The notes below the pieces were generated by a model. It made no database searches and was not told the DNA's origin. It saw only the letters and a program-made list of their open reading frames with translations. Both the position numbers and the translations under genes were made by a program. Source: an uncultured Clostridia bacterium (GTDB taxonomy: Bacteria; Bacillota; Clostridia; TANB77; CAG-508). From it: a DNA stretch of 5,921 nucleotides. The stretch covers positions 1 to 5,921 of the forward strand of contig CAQRYF010000074.1 in NCBI GenBank assembly GCA_948875265.1. Reading direction: 5' to 3'. Numbering within the stretch: position 1 is the first letter of the stretch; each line of letters opens with the position of its first letter. Positions 5,557 to 5,921 of the stretch are shown here, piece by piece.

Positions 5557-5575
5557 AAAACAAATTTAGTATAAT
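5547..5575 (+). promoter_or_regulatory. Promoter overlapping the tRNA terminator
   Basis: TTGATT (5547-5552), 17 bases, TATAAT (5570-5575). The -35 lies inside the 3' arm of the tRNA terminator, so the tRNA transcript ends where the next unit begins. The expected start is near 5582. The layout is identical (TTGATT-17-TATAAT) to the promoter facing it at 5866-5894. Confidence 0.6.
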
Positions 5576-5584
5576 TGAATAAGA

Positions 5585-5656
5585 AGAAATGAGCAATATA
5601 GAAATAATATCTTGGCTTTTTTATTATTTTTATTTGCGATAGTTTGGCTCATTTCT
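5585..5656. repeat. Long-range inverted repeat
   Basis: AGAAATGAGC (5585-5594) and GCTCATTTCT (5647-5656) are perfect 10-base inverted copies separated by 52 bases. They begin right at the predicted transcript start, so the RNA would fold 5' end onto its middle. The repeat is not followed by a U-tract, so it is not a terminator. Confidence 0.6.
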
Positions 5657-5697
5657 AGCGAAAATAAAAAAGTTTTCAGTAGTGTGAAAATGACAAA

Positions 5698-5729
5698 AAA
5701 ATACTAGAGTTGGCAGACTCTAGTATTTT
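5698..5729. terminator. Shared terminator of two convergent small transcripts
   Basis: AAAATACTAGAGT (5698-5710) and ACTCTAGTATTTT (5717-5729) form a perfect 13-pair stem with loop TGGCAG. On the minus strand the stem runs into TTTTTTT, a strong terminator for the peptide gene about 10 bases past its stop. On the plus strand the run is TTTTACTTT, weaker but usable. Confidence 0.85.
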
Positions 5730-5739
5730 ACTTTATGTA

Positions 5740-5817
5740 CTATTCAAACATCTTTAAGATATCACGAATAATTTTTAAAACATAAAGTTTAACGAAAATT
5801 CTAAAAAAGTTTTTCAT
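5740..5817 (-). CDS. 25-residue cationic amphipathic peptide (possible type I toxin)
   Basis: No family recognised. The peptide begins MKNFFRIFVKLYVLK and continues IIRDILKMFE. It carries six Lys/Arg against one Asp and one Glu. Charges at 2, 6, 10, 15, 18, 22 and 25 give an amphipathic helix, the type that binds membranes. The gene has every signal of a real unit: promoter TTGATT-17-TATAAT (5894-5866), a full AAAAGGAGGT ribosome site (5836-5827) about nine bases before the ATG, and a strong terminator right after the stop. The ribosome site can be hidden by a leader hairpin, a habit of type I toxin mRNAs. Size and helix also recall SpoVM (26 residues), but the SpoVM Pro-Lys-Phe core is absent. 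The coding call is fairly secure; the toxin role is speculative. Confidence 0.6.
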   Translation of the reverse strand: MKNFFRIFVKLYVLKIIRDILKMFE

Positions 5818-5827
5818 TAGTATATGA

Positions 5828-5846
5828 CCTCCTTTTAAAAAGGAAG
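5828..5846 (-). promoter_or_regulatory. Leader hairpin hiding the peptide's ribosome site
   Basis: On the minus strand CTTCCTTT (5846-5839) pairs with AAAGGAGG (5835-5828), eight pairs with one G-U, around a three-base loop. The whole Shine-Dalgarno core is buried in the stem, leaving the start codon ten bases beyond it. Translation would need the stem to open, or would occur in a window before folding. Confidence 0.5.
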
Positions 5847-5865
5847 GAATTAAAATGACAGAATT

Positions 5866-5894
5866 ATTATACTATTACTTATACAAATAATCAA
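5866..5894 (-). promoter_or_regulatory. Promoter of the 25-residue peptide gene
   Basis: On the minus strand TTGATT (5894-5889), 17 bases, TATAAT (5871-5866). The predicted start near 5859 gives a leader of about 42 bases. It matches sigma-A, not sporulation sigma factors, which argues against a SpoVM-like role. Confidence 0.7.
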
Positions 5895-5921
5895 TGTGAA
5901 AACAAAATATTATATTAAAAA

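Larger units (their letters stand above)
5582..5735 (+). ncRNA. Candidate small structured RNA (possible antitoxin or toxin mRNA)
   Basis: A transcript from the 5547-5575 promoter to the hairpin at 5698-5729 would be about 150 bases. Its 5' end AGAAATGAGC (5585-5594) pairs perfectly with GCTCATTTCT (5647-5656). Inside that, AAATAATA (5602-5609) can pair with TATTATTT at about 5622-5629. It may be a regulatory RNA whose 3' end overlaps the 3' end of the convergent peptide mRNA. It also contains two doubtful small frames. One is an ATG frame at 5589 of 17 codons without a good ribosome site. The other, open from 5579 to 5707, reads LAFLLFLFAIVWLISS then a Lys-rich tail, but has only TTG (5612) as a start. 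Existence of the transcript is inferred from promoter and terminator only. Confidence 0.35.

Noticed and set aside
5740..5817. Peptide as a true SpoVM
   Set aside because: Length and amphipathicity fit, but the Lys-Leu-Pro-Lys-Phe core is missing and the promoter matches sigma-A instead of the sporulation sigma-E consensus.
5854..5889. Plus-strand 11-codon ATG frame with AAGGAAGG upstream
   Set aside because: The apparent ribosome site is the complement of the pyrimidine arm of the minus-strand leader hairpin; no plus-strand promoter is evident and the peptide is tiny and Tyr/Leu-rich.

Overview
The window is very AT-rich DNA that uses TGG for tryptophan and has strong AGGAGG-type ribosome sites, sigma-A-like promoters, a CCA-encoding tRNA gene and U-tract terminators. 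Together with the protein families present, this points to a low-GC Firmicute, most likely a clostridium or close relative. The species cannot be named from sequence alone.

Layout. (1) Positions 59-3300 (+) form a compact operon: a UDPGP-family (UAP/AGX-like) UDP-sugar pyrophosphorylase, a 62-residue single-pass membrane protein, and an alpha-phosphoglucomutase/phosphomannomutase of the PgcA type. The two enzymes form a natural hexose-6-P to hexose-1-P to UDP-sugar route. (2) Positions 3315-3438 hold four 14-bp GC-richer tandem repeats, then a long hairpin that can terminate transcription from both sides. (3) Positions 3462-4175 (-) encode a short TtcA-family tRNA thiolation ATPase whose promoter lies just upstream. 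(4) Positions 4195-4308 (+) carry a decayed fragment of an ORF6N (phage/KilA-type) domain protein. (5) Positions 4366-5230 (-) hold a hicAB toxin-antitoxin locus with consensus promoter, palindromic operator and terminator. The hicB antitoxin is intact, but hicA carries a one-base insertion that breaks the toxin. (6) Positions 5385-5556 (+) are a tRNA-Arg(CCT) gene with promoter and terminator. (7) Positions 5547-5894 hold two tiny convergent transcription units sharing one terminator. The minus-strand unit encodes a 25-residue cationic amphipathic peptide with a strong but hairpin-sequestered ribosome site. The plus-strand unit makes a short structured RNA.

The first half looks like ordinary housekeeping. 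The stretch from about 4190 onward is accessory in character: phage-domain remnant, toxin-antitoxin locus, tRNA gene and small-RNA/peptide units. The least explained element, and the best candidate for something undescribed, is the convergent pair at 5547-5894. Its geometry resembles type I toxin-antitoxin pairs such as txpA/RatA or bsrG/SR4, but I recognise no known family there, so this is a hypothesis.
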